Origin: Pegea sp. RAD2-039
Lineage: Eukaryota > Chordata > Thaliacea > Salpida > Salpidae
Assembly: GCA_034620365.1 (NCBI GenBank)
Contig: JAQGEQ010000041.1
Coordinates: 496,001-560,000, forward strand
DNA: 64,000 nt
Direction of reading: 5' to 3'
The stretch's first letter is position 1; each line of letters starts with the position of its first letter. Shown one piece after another: positions 36,700 to 51,800 of this stretch. The notes below the pieces were generated by a model that did no database searches, was not told the origin of the DNA, and saw only the letters and a list, made by a program, of their open reading frames with translations. The position numbers were made by a program, and so were the translations under genes.

Positions 36700-39600
36700 A
36701 ATTTGTATATTTTAACAATTCTTTTGATCGTAATTTCATAAACAAACTCTCTATTTTAAATTATTTAAAACGAATTGATAAAATTAAGCAAAATTTCAGA
36801 TTTATATTAGTTTAATTTACAATGGTTTGAAAATTTCCCTAGTTTTAATTTTCAGAAAGTTTTTTTAAATCAAAAAATTCGTTTTTTATTTGTTTTTACC
36901 CAAAATAATCTTTTATGTTAATTTAAAGTATTGGAAATAAGATTTACTGATACTTAAGTTTGTTGGACTTTTACTAAACTTTCTTTTAAACTCGGTCACA
37001 ATGCTAGTTATAATTACCTAAAATTCAAAAGAATTAATCTGAAAATAAAGAAAACTAAAATTTTCTACTTTTATCGTTCTACATTTTAAAGAAAAGATTT
37101 CAAGTAGGTAGCGATAATAAAGTTCAATGAACTTAAATTCTTGTTTTTCGTTCAAAAGCTTACGGCAAGATTTAAGGTTAATGAAGGTATCTTTTTACAA
37201 GTAAAAGTTGTTGTTTTAATGGTAAGAATTCACAACATCCAAAATTTCAAATAATCATTCCTTTAAATTAAAATTGTAATTTTTAAAGCTAATTAAATTA
37301 TTTTTAATGATTTTAAATTGCCACACCTATTCATTTCTCAACATAATTATTTGTTATTTATATATCCTGATATGAAATAATTAGAAATAATTTGTAATTG
37401 ATATAAAGTTTTTGCTTTCCATGGTAATTGTTTTTGAGTTCTTAGATACCCTTAGTTACCAGATGATGACGTAATCAGTTACTAAATAATTGGTAGTATG
37501 CTTGTTATACTCAAATATAAAGCTTCTTGATTTGAAACAGTTTTAAAATAACTTTAAGTTATAACCGAGTTGTCTATGGAGTTATTTAGCAGAGTTATTT
37601 TTGTGTAATCTAAACTGAGTCAGCAAAGTGGTTTGTTTAAATTTCAGCGTGATACAATTATTAAGACGTAGAAATAGTTACCTTAATTTTATTATCTCCA
37701 ACCAGAAAACAGCTCCAAACAAAAAGTTTCTAAATTTTAAGATGTTATTAAAGAGTAATTGATTTTTAAGATTTATTTTGATACAATTAAATTTTGTTTC
37801 TAATCATTATAGTATCACTTAAAACTAAAGTTAACAATTTTCTTTCTATTTTTATTCAACGCATGACTGCAAGTGACAAATTATAAAGCTCTTATACAAC
37901 AAGTTTATTTGCATGATAGTTACTTAATAATAGTCAAAGTATTTCTAAACAGATCTTTTTGTTGAAATGTTTTGAACTCTTGTTTAATAAAGTAAAAGTC
38001 TCTAGCTGGTTGCCTTCGAAGACTTCAAAAGAATCGAAACAGAAAAATAAATATAAAAAAATAAACTTGTTGAAGTGAATCACTGGTACTAGTGATTTTA
38101 TCAGGTTGCTAACTTGAAGCTGTCTATTCAATCTACTTGATAACTAATAAAAATTTTAATTTAACTTATTACTTGAAACTTTAAATGAATTTTTAAAGAC
38201 TTTTTATTACCTATACACAAATAGATTCGTTTTTAATTTGTTTTTCATCTATTTTGCCTCTATTTATCTTCTATAGTTGGTGTTAGATAAACTCAACCAA
38301 CAACAGCAAATAAAGTTTAGAATTTCACGCTATTATTTACAGAAAAATATTAGCTTAAACCAACTAACAACAACAGATTAACTTGAATATGAGGTTTTTA
38401 CCGAAGTCAGATTTGATATGTCTGACACAAGCAGTACCAGGAGCTTGCTAACACCTCACACATAACAGATTTAAGCAAAAATACTTCGGGAATAAAAGTA
38501 AGACTTTGATAAAATATATTTACACCAAAGCTAATTTTTATTGATAATTATAAATATTTTGATTGGTTTTAAAGATATTGAATTTAATTTTTATAGAAGA
38601 TGTTAATTTTGTGTTGAAAAATGTTTGCGTTTTACATATATAGTGTGATCTATTAGTCATGATTAGAGCTACATTTTTTCAAAGATTAACCGAAATATTT
38701 TCCACTTCTTTTGAAAATCTTTACTGCATTTTACTTTGATTTAAAGCCAAAGACATTCTGTGTAAAGAAAAACTTGAATAAAATTGTTGGAGTAAAAGAC
38801 CTAAAAATACTTATAATGTTAGATTAATTGCTTATTATATGTTGCAAACTCTTTAAGTACAATGCTAAGACATCAATTAATCATTTAAAGAAATCATTCA
38901 TTCTTGATCTATCACTTAAAACAAAAGTTTAATTGTTTTATACAAATATCTGAACAATTTAAAACTAAATACTAAATTAACTCACCACAAAAAGATTTAC
39001 ATGTTTCTAATAAAGTGTTGTAAAAATAGAAAAAAAAAGAAGAAAAAAACTAGTTGGTATTTAATGGATTAGTTGAATTCTGGAAACTGTAAGAAAAAGT
39101 ATTTTAACAATAGAGTTGCTTTGATAAAAAACGTTATAAATTCAGTTTTTAAATAAAAAAAAACTTTTTTTCTTGTTGTAAAACAATTATATTGTATCTT
39201 TATTTATCAATTGCTAATAGAGTTTTAAAAGAAATTAAAAAAGAACAAGTTAATATATTTTCTCGAAATATTTATAAATTTAAAACAGTAAATTTTATTT
39301 TTTAAGCCCTATAATTGCACTGATGATAAAGTTATAACAGTTTTCAGCTATTTAAATTATTCTTAATCTTTAAAATTTCCACCATTAGGTTCATTAACCA
39401 TATTTAAAAAGTGAAATGTTGTGGTCATGCAGCTTTTATAAGTACAATTCAATAGGCTGAACTATTTGGTAAATGTAATTAAAACATTTAACAATCAAAA
39501 TGATTTAAAAAAAGATGTTTTAGTTATTTACTTTCACTTACAGGTATTATAAATGCTCAAAATATTTTGTACATCACTAATAGATCAACAAAATATTGTA

Positions 39601-42600
39601 GCTAGACTTCAACAAGAATAATTTTGAATTTTAGATCTTCTAATTTTATTCTGTCAACAGCAAAATATTGAAATTGTAATGATAAGAATGTTAAAGTAGA
39701 ATTTTTATAGGAAATATTGATAAGATATATCACATGACTTAATTCAAAAGCATGCTTTATTCAAACTTTACATTTCAGAGTTTTATAAAGCGCTTTGAGT
39801 CAAGATTTACAATTTAAAATTATAAATCGGTTCAACAAAAGTTTTTTTTCGGTTGAACATTATAAATTAAGAATATTAATTATTGTAAAGTATCAAGTTT
39901 TTGATAGTATTAATTAGTTTATGCAAATTTAAACTTTATTTTTATAAAGTTTAATAATAATCAAAGAAAGTATGAACAAAATTATAACTAAAATATTTTT
40001 GAAATTCTATGAAACAAAATGAATTAATAAAAAGGAGTTTTTATTTTAATGTATTTCAGGAAAATATACTTTGAAATATCAAATGATATATTAAAATAAT
40101 GGATTTTGAGTCAGATGTATTTTTACTTCAATAAGTTTTTCATGTTTTAAATAATTAAGTAAAATTGCTGTGGAGCTAATTGAAATATGTTATACTTACG
40201 CCAAACCATTTTCTCACAAAATATCTAGACTTTTGCTTATATAGCAAATATTTAAAACAAAACAAGTTGATTTTAATCCAATTATTAGACATACCATTAC
40301 TATTTCCATAAGTTCCAATAAACCAATTTACGATTCTCGTTGACATTCAAAAAAAGAAGAATTATAAAATCAATTATATATGAAAGACTTATACAAATCT
40401 GTTTCTATAGAACTAAACCTTATTATTGCTTTGTGCAAACAAAGAAATAATATTTTGAAGGCAAGTTTAGTAACAGATTTTTTTAGTGATCTTATTTAAT
40501 ATATTTAAGCTTTAAATCTCAATTTTATTTGTTTTTATAAAAAATTGTATATTGATAAATATATATATATATATATAAATAGTGAATGTTTATCTTACTT
40601 TGTTATTAGTATAGTTTAATATTTAACGGTTATTATAAGGTCAGTAAACACTGTGAGTTTTCGAAAATATTTTCTCTTTATATAAATTTAATTAATTTTT
40701 ATTTTTCCTCTAAAATTGCAAAGGCATTTCAAAAGTGATTTATCAGTTGAAAGAAAACTAATCTAAAAGCAAGTAATTAATTCAGTTGTGTTAGAAGGAA
40801 GTATTTTGAACATCTGATTACAATTCTTAAAGGAATTAAAACTTTTTAGCAAGATATTTAGCTGTCGATTATTCTTAATTAACTTTTGTAGTTTTTGTAT
40901 GATTTTATATAAGAAAATTATCAGCATTTTTTTTATAAATTATTAGAATAAAGTTGGTAGAAATTAAATAAATGAAACCGTAAAATGACTGGAAACAAAA
41001 TGTTGGTAGTAAAGGACTGTATGTGTAAAAGTAAAAGTCACTGAAGCGTCAAACGGTTTGTCACTTTTGATGACTAATAGGTTATCAGTAGATATCTAAG
41101 AAACAGCAAAAAAATGGTAGCAAAACTTGTTGAATAATTAAATATTTACAGGTTTGAATAATCAAATAATTCTCTCCTTTTTATCTATTCGAATTGATAA
41201 AGGCAATTTTATTAACTGAGTTTTCACGACAATTTGGTTTATGTTTTGTGAAAAAGTTTAGATTTTTATCTTTTAGATATTCAACAAATTTATCTAAACA
41301 ATTCAAAAGCGTTTTAAATGAAAATCTTTAAAATGAAAATAGCTACATTGTAATATAATTAATTTTTACTTTATTACACTTTACAAAACTTTTACAACGA
41401 CTTTTTGTTTTTTGAAATCTTTTTAAACACCACATTAATTTATTAGTTTTTTTGGCAATTGATAAAACTTTTTATAGTATAAATGTAAAATGTAATCATA
41501 ATATTCCTATCTCTAAAGGGTAAGACAATATTTGAAACTACATCAGATAGAAATTGATAATCTGACATCATAAATAAATAGCACATCTTTACGTTTGTAC
41601 TTTTGCTTACAGTTTTGATATAATTATTTGTGGTTGTAGCTTGATACGTTCATATTTTCAAAGCTAGTCTAATTACTTCGAAAAAAGTTTTTTTTTCTGA
41701 CAAGAAATGCTTGTTAAAGAAAACTTAAGTTATTTGACATGAGAACAACAACAACTTTTCTATTAATAATTTTTCATTATTCAAAACAAGCAAAACAACT
41801 ATATACAGATCATTCAAAAAGTATTAATTGAAATAAATTCAGCTTGTAAACTAATGAAATTTTGATGGGAAATATTGACATGTTAGAAAAGTTGTGAAAC
41901 ATCAAACTGTGAGGAAAAATATGTGAAATTATCGAGAAGTTGTAACTTGAAAGGTTTGAACCATAAACTTTGTTTCATGCAATAAAATATCTCAAAATAA
42001 CTTTAGAAATATATTACTTAAACTGAAAATTTGTTTGAAAGAATTAAATAAATAATAAGTAAAAATGAATTAAGGAAATTTGTGTAGTAGTCAACCATAT
42101 AAACTTTGCAGCAAAGCAAAGGCTAGTCATAACTTGCTTACCCAGGTTTTGTCGTTACTTGTCATGATTTACTTTGACACTAAATTTGTTAAACTTAAAT
42201 GTATTTGATTTTCGCAAATTTACGATAGCTGATAAAGAAGTCTGTCACATTAGTAAAAGATATTTACTGTACTATCTAACTGGAAAGTATTAGCAAACAA
42301 CATTTCTCAAGTCAAGTTTAAAGTTTTAAGTAATTTCTAGTTTTTTGATTAAGTTTAGATCTTAAATATGCAAATGAAATTAGAGTTTTAATCTATAAGC
42401 AAACTAATAGAGATAGTTTAACAAATATTTTTCTAAACAAAATTTTGACAGGATAATATTTGCACCAACTAAAATGGTTTCTTTCACAGTTAGTGACGTA
42501 GCCAAGAATAATATTTTCAGGCATTAATAAACAACAGTTTGTGATAAACCTCTTGAAATAGTCAAAATTCCTATCTTACTTGCCAACTCAATAACAAATT

Positions 42601-45600
42601 ACTTACATCTAATTTACCCAACTTTTCAAAATAATTAATTTCATTTTATTCAATTTCGAGGTAATATTAATTAGAAGAAAATGTCTTAGTTTTGATAATT
42701 TCAAAATGATGTTTTTTTAATGTTGTATTTTCAAAAATCTTTGAAACTGAGTTTGTAAATATTTTTCAAAGCTTAATTGTTATATTGAATATATTTATAA
42801 TTATTATATTTTGAAACGGCATAAATATGTTGAAAATATCTACTAGTTGCATAGATATCAAATGCATAAAACAAATAAGCTTTTTGCAAAAGTCTTTTAA
42901 AATTTAAAAGAATAGTTTTTTTCTAGCTAAAGAAGATTTTTTAGTGAACAACAGAAATTTGGTTGGAAAGTTATTTTCTTTCAGAAGAAATTTCAGCCGA
43001 AATGCTTTTGAATAAGGAAAAATTCAATTGTTCATGAAATAAATGAAGCGTTTGTTTGAATGTCTAAGCAAAAATTATGGAGTTAAAAATGGAAAAACCA
43101 AATTTGAAAAGAAATTTATTGATAAATATTCACTAAAAAGCAGAAATTCTAAAAATATTTCTTGTTTATTATCTACATAATTCTTTTATAAACATTTTGA
43201 ACATTAAAAAGTTTTAGGTTTAATCATAATCTTTCTTCTAACTTCAGAATTGTTTATCTAACTTGAGTTTTCATTTTTTAGAAAATAATAATTCATGTAG
43301 AAACATTTTTCTGCAAACTTCAATATTTATTTCTAGATATTAAATTAAAACTTTTTATTTTAGAATTATAAACATTATTCATTTTAACTTAAGCATAGAA
43401 TAATATAACAATTATTTAACTATTTTAGAATATATGTAGTTTAGAAAGTCGATATAATGCAAGCTTTCAATTTTAAAAGTTTTAAGTAAGAATTTATTAT
43501 ATCTATTTAATCTTTTTTCTAATTTAGTAAAATGTTGATATTTTTTAAATTAAAATGTTTTTAGATTTTTTAAAAAGTTGAAATCCTTGATTTACTGAAA
43601 GAGATTTTATGGATCACTTTGATAAAAGTGCTTTTATTGGTCAGTGTTCATATTTCTGTAAAAATTAAATATGTAACTTTAATTATTTCATGCAATATTC
43701 TTTAACAATTTAATGAAATTAACAGCTGTAAAATAAATTTCATAATTGAATGTGTTGATAAATTTAAATACTTTAAACTTTCTGTAACATTTTGATGTTA
43801 ACAAAAACGCCTTTATTCATGCAACAAAATTTCGGCATAAAATTATTTCAGATGCTTCTTTGCATTAATCTTCAAACCTCTCTCTTTCTTCAGCTAACCG
43901 CAACATTCTTCGATCATAATTTTTTTGATATCATTTTTATATTTTATTAGTGAATTAAACGTGCATAATTTTCTTTGTAAATATGTAGGTCTAGTATCTA
44001 TCAAAGTTATTATATTTTCACAAAATCAAAATTAAAAGTTTAATTAATTAATCAGATATAAAATAGATTTTCTTTGTACATTTATGCAGTTTCAAAAATC
44101 AATAAGGTCTTGTATTTAATTACCATTATTGATTTATTGTGATTCAATTACATTTCAAATTACATCAAAGCCTTTTATTACAACACGGATAAAATATCTT
44201 TAATAAATGTTTTGATATTTCATTCAAATTAAACTTAGAACTTTTCAATTATGAGCTTCTAAAACTTATTATGATATTTCATCAAAGTTTTTCTATACAT
44301 AGCAAATTAAATTTCGTTTATATTTTGATAATAAAGAAGACTTGTTAAGAATAAACTCAATTTATGTTTCTGTACTTGAAGGTCGAAGTTTTAATTAATA
44401 ATCTTAAGCAAAAAACAACAGATACAAAAGAATTTAATTTCTTTAAAGTTTGTAGAGTTACTCAAAACAGGATGTAAAAGTTTCAACCAAATTAGATAAA
44501 CTTCAAATTTAATGACAAACAATTAGTTTTTTTGAAATATAAAACCAAATATAGTTCAGCTAAAAAAATCAATATTTTGCTTCTAATATATATATTTACT
44601 TTTTACATGTTTACTTTCTTCTATAATTTCTAAATTTAACTTAAAACTTTATCATAGAATAAACATAGAGATAAAATCACAGGACCTCTAAGCAGCGAAA
44701 AGCACTTTTTCCCTTTGTATTTAGTCAACGTACATACAAATTAGAACATAAATTGTTGTTTTCTATAAGATTAATGATTGAGAATTGATTTATTTCACAA
44801 AACCTTTCTTTCTAAACTTGTAACAAATCGTTCAGAGGAAATTATTGATTTTTTTTAACTATAAAGTACTTTTTTAATTCTTATAAGTATAAGAAGATAA
44901 AAAGAAACCCTTAACCAATTAAAAAAGAGTTTGATTAAAAATTTAATTTGATTAAAGAAAGTTTTATTAAGTTTGAAATTTTATTATTTAACTAATTTTA
45001 CCAAATACAAATGTTTCGAAACATTTTCTCTAATTTGACAGAAAGTTTAAAGTTACATAACCTGAAAATTATTGTTAGTTTTAAAAACATTCTAACTTTT
45101 TTAACATTTAGTGCTTGCTATAGATAACTTTGTATATCATCATTTTACTCATGTACATAATTTTACTGAACGTTATTATGAAATAATTAGATGGGTTGTT
45201 TTTTTGGAAAGCAACTTTATTCTAAGAAGCTGGCCAAACCAGAAGAAAAAATTGAAATAAATTAAAACAAAGTTTTTTTTTTGAAAAAATAACAAGTGTA
45301 GACAGTTTTGCAATTTATAAACAGAAGATAAAAGAAATAAAAGTTCAGAACAAACCAGAAAGAGATTTGATAATTTTTTTCGTTTCGTGAGTAAATCATT
45401 TGTAATTTTCTTAAATTGAAAAGTTTTTTAACCACAAGCAGTTCACATTTATCTAACTTCAACAAATTTTCAACAGTTTTTAAACACTGGTATATTTAAT
45501 GTTTAAACAAATTATCAGAAAAATTATTAAATTTTAACATTAAAATTTAAAAGTATATTTTTTTTCCTCTGATAAAAACTATTTTTATAATAATACTTTT

Positions 45601-46080
45601 TGTTCAAATACTTTTTAGGATAAACAAAAATAATTGTTGTAGAGATTAATTATGATTTTTTGACACATCAAAAGAATGTAAAATGAATAAAAATTATTTT
45701 TTTCTATCAAACTGCTTTAATATGGAGCTTTTTTCTTTTTAAATTCTTGAAAGAAATCTTTTAATGGAGTTTTATGATTTATTTTATCGAGTTGAATCAC
45801 AAGAGATAGAAGTCATAGAAGAAGTTTCTTGAAAATTGATTTTTATAATCTTGTTTTATAGTTAATACCTTTTTTCGAAAATTTCTGATCAAAATAGAAT
45901 TTATCTTTGAAAACATCTTTCACAAGCTAAAAGATCTCAGAAAGCTTTAAAAATCAGATTCTTTTTCGATCACATTTAAACTAATTTCACAGGTTTTATT
46001 AAAGAAGGCTTTTTGTGAAGACATTTTCGCACATAATCTCATCTATTACAGCAATTTTCCATTTCTATTTCCTGAGTTCT
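36700..46080. other. Gene-free AT-rich intergenic DNA
   Basis: More than 9 kb with no gene, RNA gene or mobile element that I can recognise, apart from an AT dinucleotide run at 40559-40577. Very low in G+C throughout. Minus-strand frames at 37934-38131 and 45262-45465 are chance-like. Confidence 0.65.
40559..40577. repeat. AT dinucleotide microsatellite
   Basis: About nine uninterrupted AT units. Confidence 0.85.
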
Positions 46081-46700
46081 TTCTGTGGTGTTGGCGTTTG
46101 TTTTGATATTTAAATATCAGTTAGCACTATATCCGTCACTACCGCTTATTAGTTACTATTTTACTATTTATCACATCTCCTTATATTCATTTTAAATAGT
46201 CCACCGGAAGCTTTCTAACTGTCACTCTTTTCAACCGAGTCTTTTCAAACAATAGAGTTGTCGACGTCATTAAAAATGTTGGATCTTCCGTATGTCATCC
46301 ACTCAGAAAACTTAAATCTACTTTATTAAATCAATTACTACTGACCAGATATATTTCAGAAGTTAGTTGTCATATTAACCAATCGTAGCTTTGGATAGAA
46401 GTCAACACACAAGGTAGTTGTCATTGAAAACTCGCACTGTGCAAGTAGTGGATGAACTAAGTTAAAGTGTTTTGTTCTATCTGTAAGAAATAGTTTAAGT
46501 ATGATAAAATGACCAGCACTAGGTCAGTATTCAGTACTAGGCTCATCGCTTCATCAAGGTTTAAGTTTATGCCTCGAGGCTTTATATCCGTCCGAAATGA
46601 CATTGTTGAGATCTTCTGCAGTTTTTAGTTTGTGTAAGGAGTTGAAACTCCGTTGCAGATGTTATTGGTTTAAATAAGGAGAAGTTGATGAAGTGTAAAG
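46080..46700. promoter_or_regulatory. Less AT-rich island 2.2 kb upstream of the second ephrin
   Basis: Contains the perfect palindromes gatatttaaatatc (46105-46118) and gcctcgaggc (46571-46580), the near-CRE gtcgacgtcatt (about 46260), aaccaatcg (about 46379, CCAAT-like), and a direct repeat cagcactagg/cagtactagg (46514-46541). No coding frame is seen. The position suggests a promoter or enhancer of the ephrin gene, but this is inference. Confidence 0.25.
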
Positions 46701-48814
46701 TTAGGGAAGAAAATGTCTTGGTAGATAGATACCCGCTAGATTATAATTCACTTATTCTCATATTAGACTATTCTAAGCAGCAAGAACATTTTGGCAATGT
46801 TTGCTTTGTGTATTTAAAAGTAATTCGAGCTTTTATGAGTTTTGTTTAGTTTTGTGTTTACAGTTATTGATGGAGATTTGGCTCAAGTATTTGACTCTGA
46901 TGGTTTTTGCAGTTTTATAAGTTGCTTCTGTGGTACTTTTGGCATCAAGTAAATTACAAATTACTCAAAAAAACTGTATGAGTCGTTTTTGCGTTTTGTT
47001 TACTGTGGATTGTAGTCACAGCAAAAGCACAAAAGCTTGCAGAAATAATTTCTAAATCCTTTTGTCCTTTTCAGACGAAATTTTTGTTGTTTATTTAATT
47101 GAAATCAAAGTATGATGAAATGATTAGAGATTCGTTATTCGTCATTTTTAAAGGCATAATTGTTAAGTAAAGTTGGTTTTGGCTAAAACGACTGATATAG
47201 ATATGACAATTGTGTTTAGAACCTCTATTTTTTATTATGTACAAGCACAAAGTTCATTTATTATCAGAAAAACATACTACGCTTTTCAACTAAAGAAAAA
47301 AGTTTATTTTTGATAATATTACAATTTGCTGAATACATATGTGTCTGCTAAATATATTCAAAATTTCATCTCAAACGGAAAATTTATCGTTTGTATGAAC
47401 AACTGATTTATAAATTATCTTGTTGGCTTTCAATTCGGTAAAAAGTGAAGAAAAAAGGTTCAAATTGACTTCATGCTTGAGTGACTCCAAGTTCCAGTCT
47501 TAACCGTGTATCAATGAAACAGGCAGTCGTAGATATACACTTTTAACTTGAGCATAGAGAAAACTAGACAAGATAAACAAACTTCTTAGCCATTTGATTA
47601 ATTCAATAAATTTATTTTAGAAGGTGAAATAAGGCATTACTTGCTATAAAGTTTAGTTTATTTTATTTACTTCTTAAAACAGGAAGATTTGGATCAAAAC
47701 TTAAACAATTAAACTTAGTTAAGAACTAATAACTGATGAAATAAATGTTTTTTTGGCATTACTACTTTTTAGATATTTTATTTATTCAGTTTAGTATTAA
47801 AGTTCATTGTAGCCATAAAAGGCGCTGTAAGTAACAGAATAAGATAAGATGTTTGTTTTCATTTGGTTTGCTACTTGCAAATTTCAGTGTAAATATTTAT
47901 TTTTTACAAATTGGACCTTTTAGATTATTTTATCATCAATTATGCTTTTACAACACTCTGCATTACTATTGTACAATAATACAAGCAGAATTTATCTTGC
48001 TTTAATTGGAATAAACCTATATGTCTTATTAGTATTTCCATGTTTTTACAAAGTTCAATATTAATATAATTTTTTTTTGCCTTGTTAAACAAAATTAGGC
48101 TTGAGATACTTCTTATACTTAACCAGAATTAATTTAAATTTTCAGTTTAAAAAGAGAATTTGTTATGCTACACGTAAAGTTGAAAGTTATTTTTCATTTG
48201 AAACGATAAGGAGTTGATTTGAATGCTTTCTAACGAACGAAATAACTCAAATACTTAAAAAAAAACTCAAAATGCTTGAAAAGTATTCTTCATTATTATC
48301 AAGTTTCATTGATTTTAACTTACTTAACATTTATTTTTATGACTCAAGTATATATTGTGCAATCTTATTTACAATTGATTGAAAGGAACGATTAATATAT
48401 TTCAAGAACTTTTTGTAAATAAGAGAAAGTTTTGTATGAGTTTTTTTTTTCTAAACTCATCAGTGATATAAGCTGTCATTTTGTTAAATTGTGCAGGTGC
48501 AAAAGATTTGATAGTAATTTTTCAAGACGTGTAAATATTGCCACAACAATATATGTTATCGCTGTCGTCTTCATATTTTTCGCTCGATGTTTAGCGCCCC
48601 CATGCGAAAAATTTTCGCCACTAAATTTCTTAAAAAAAAAGGAAAAAGTTTGTTTTGATTCTTGGGTAAAAAAAGAAGGCGTAGAGAGATAGAACAACAT
48701 TTACTAGTCCTAGTTAGACAAATAGTTATAGCTAACTGTCTGCTTAAAACAAAGTAACTTTAGTTATTTTTAATCAAGCTTTGCATACTTAAATAAAGTT
48801 TTTATATTTTTCAG
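46701..48814. other. Upstream region of the second ephrin gene
   Basis: AT-rich with no recognised gene. The overlapping frames at 48432-48692 (+) and 48476-48700 (-) share one slightly GC-richer patch containing gcgccccc. The + frame has one hydrophobic segment (TIYVIAVVFIFFARC) but no family match. A consensus 3' splice site (ttttatatttttcag) ends at 48814, 48 nt before the ephrin ATG, so a 5'UTR intron or spliced-leader addition is possible. Confidence 0.35.
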
Positions 48815-48862
48815 TTTATTTTTGTTTACTTTTCATTGAAACTGATTATTTTGTAAAAGAAT

Positions 48863-51800
48863 ATGGTTAGTGTAAGCTGTACACAACCCTTGCTGGTATC
48901 TTTTCTTCTTAACTTTATTGGATTTTGTTCATGTGAAAGATACAGTTTATTCTGGAATCCATATTTAACACCAAAGTAAGTTGTTGTTTCTTCTATTTAA
49001 ATAAATATAAGTAAAAAAGGCAGTTTTTCTGCATGAAGAAACTTTTAAGTGTTGCACCATTTGCTGTGTGTTAGTAATACAATCTATCAAAACAAGTAGA
49101 AAATTTAGTTTTACAAAAGATAGAGTTTAGTCGCAGATATTTCATCTTGTATCGGACAACCTAGTCCTTAGGACACCTGTTCGTAAACATCTTGCAACCA
49201 AACCACAGCTGGTATCTTCCATGCAGCAGTAAATTATGATTTTAGTTTAAATATTTCTTGGCCGAAAATTGATGTAGCAGATGCTTCAGTTTTATATTCC
49301 CTTTGCTGTCACTTAAATCTAATTATGATCCGTTGCAAATTAATCTCAACGTTAATTTCATTTTTCAATTTAATTTTTTATACAGTTAATAGCTACAAAA
49401 AATCTGGCAAATTTTATCTTATTAGCTTTGTTTTTGGTTTTTGCTTCTTCAAAAACCATCTTGTTTTGATAATTTAATGTTTTGATATTTTATTTTGAAA
49501 CTTAAACAAAAAACTTTAACTTTTTTTACAATAGTTATTTTCATTTTTGAATAAAACAATTATTATGAATTGTTGATGAACATTTAAACATAAATTATTT
49601 TTATTCATTAAATTTTTTTGCTTTGCACAATTAACACTGCCTTGTTTTACCAAATACTTTTGTTGGTAAAAATTAATTGCTATGATGCTTAAACCAGTGT
49701 TGTCTCAAATAAGTCTCTTCGTTTGTCAAAGCTAGACCTTATTTTTATGGTTGACTTAGAACCAAACTCTCAAAGTATCTCTAAGTGTCCAAGCTGTAGA
49801 TGCAGGCTACCGGTTTACGTTTCATCTTTCTCAACATTAATTCTTCAAAGTGAATCAAAGAGAAGTTAACACTAGTTCACTAGACCATGAAACTTCAACA
49901 CAAATGTCTATTGAAATTTTGTCACATTTACAAAACTTAGCTTCAACCTGTTTTACATTAAAATTTCGGCCAATTAGGAAATCTATGTGGACATAAAACA
50001 TGAAACTTTTTTGAACACTATACCGTTGAGATCTGAACGAGGTAATTTGATTATACTTTCTATTGCTAACTTAACAATCAAATTTCTATCCAATTAAACA
50101 TCTGAAAAAATAAATAGATAACGTAACCACTAATTTTACTAGAAAAATGTTTCTTTATATATCTGTGTTTTAAAGAAAGTTTATTTTTAAACAAACGTAA
50201 TCAGTGTAAGACCTTCAATTTTGAAAGCTACAAACATTTCAATTCGTACATCGATAAAAACTAATTATCTGCACAAAGGTTTTCATCCCATATTCTTTCG
50301 TACACAAATGAAGAACTTTTCTTAACAAGTACTTCATCTTTTTCATAAATTCGAACCGAGATTACCTAAAAGTAAAATGTATTGCTGTTTTTATAAAAGA
50401 AGATTTTGATGATAAAGTTAACCAGACTCCTTACGGCATAAAAAATACCTTTCATTGCTTCATGATGTACTTTCATCGAACAAATAAATCATCAAATTTT
50501 TAAATTTTATTTATTTGATATTTTGATGCTGGGTATAGCAGCAAGTATAATTTCAAATTATTTATAACTTAAAAAAAAAATCATTACAAAGACCTAATGA
50601 AGCAATCATGTTATAATTAATATACGCTCTAGCAGATGTCCAAAGTCAGGTGAATATTATGTTATTTAACTTGTCATTGTTATTTCTGCTTTAATAATCT
50701 TCAAGCGGTTTCGATCACCGCTGACATTTAGAAATAAATTTATTTATTTTGTTTTTCGGTGGTTCAAACTTTACACTTGTAATTATTTCTTTAATTGGTG
50801 CAGTCAAATTCTGTACCAGTTAACAGTTTTATATTAATTTGATAAATTGTTTAAGATAACCTTTTCTATGTCAAGTGGTTGAGAGAATTAAATCTATGAA
50901 AAGATTACAAAATTCTGCAACATATTGAAGCAAACTGAAAAATTTACCTCAAGAAGTGTTTCGAGATGCTAGATTGTTTGCTAAGAGTTTTATAAGTTCT
51001 TTAATAACTTAAAGTCAAAATGTTTGCTGTCACGGTTCAATGAGTCCCCCTTTGCATTAAATTAATGCTTAAAGCAAAGCAGATCAAAAATCTTTCTTAT
51101 TTCTTTTGAAACTGTCTATACTTGATACGATGCATGAAAGTAGAGAGAAGATCAACTGACATTAATTACAATCGATTTGCTTTGAAAATCTACTTCCTTT
51201 ACTTAGATACATTTTTAAACAATTATTTTCATCAAATTTAATTAATAATTAAAAGCAGAAATTATTTTTTTTATTTTTTCAGACTTTTAAGCAAAGATGG
51301 TTGGATACAGAACGTGATGATGGGTGATTTTTTGGACATTATGTGTCCTCATACAGGATTAACAGGAACTGTGAAGCCCAATGATACTGCAGTTTTTGAT
51401 ATCTACCGAGTTACTAAAGAAAACTTTAAGCAATGCCGAGTAGAAGGTGAGTCTGATAGAAGAAAATTGAAAAGTTGCTTGATGGTTTGACTTGCAATCA
51501 ACAATCGTCTTGGTTTCTAATTTCTCAATTCTCAAATTTATTTAGAGGCAAATATCATAAGAATGAATCTAAACTGCGGGTTTAAATGTTCACTATATGT
51601 AAGACTAAAATGTCTTATCGATTTCCTTCTAACTATCTGTTTATTTACTAAAAATAAAATAAAAGCTTTGTCAAAACTTTTTCGTTTATTTACACGACAA
51701 GCTCTACTGAAAACTTCTTAACTTTAATTAAAACAATAATTATACAGAACACGAAAAACCTATTTTCAAATGCGACCGTCCTGACCAAGAAAACAAACTG

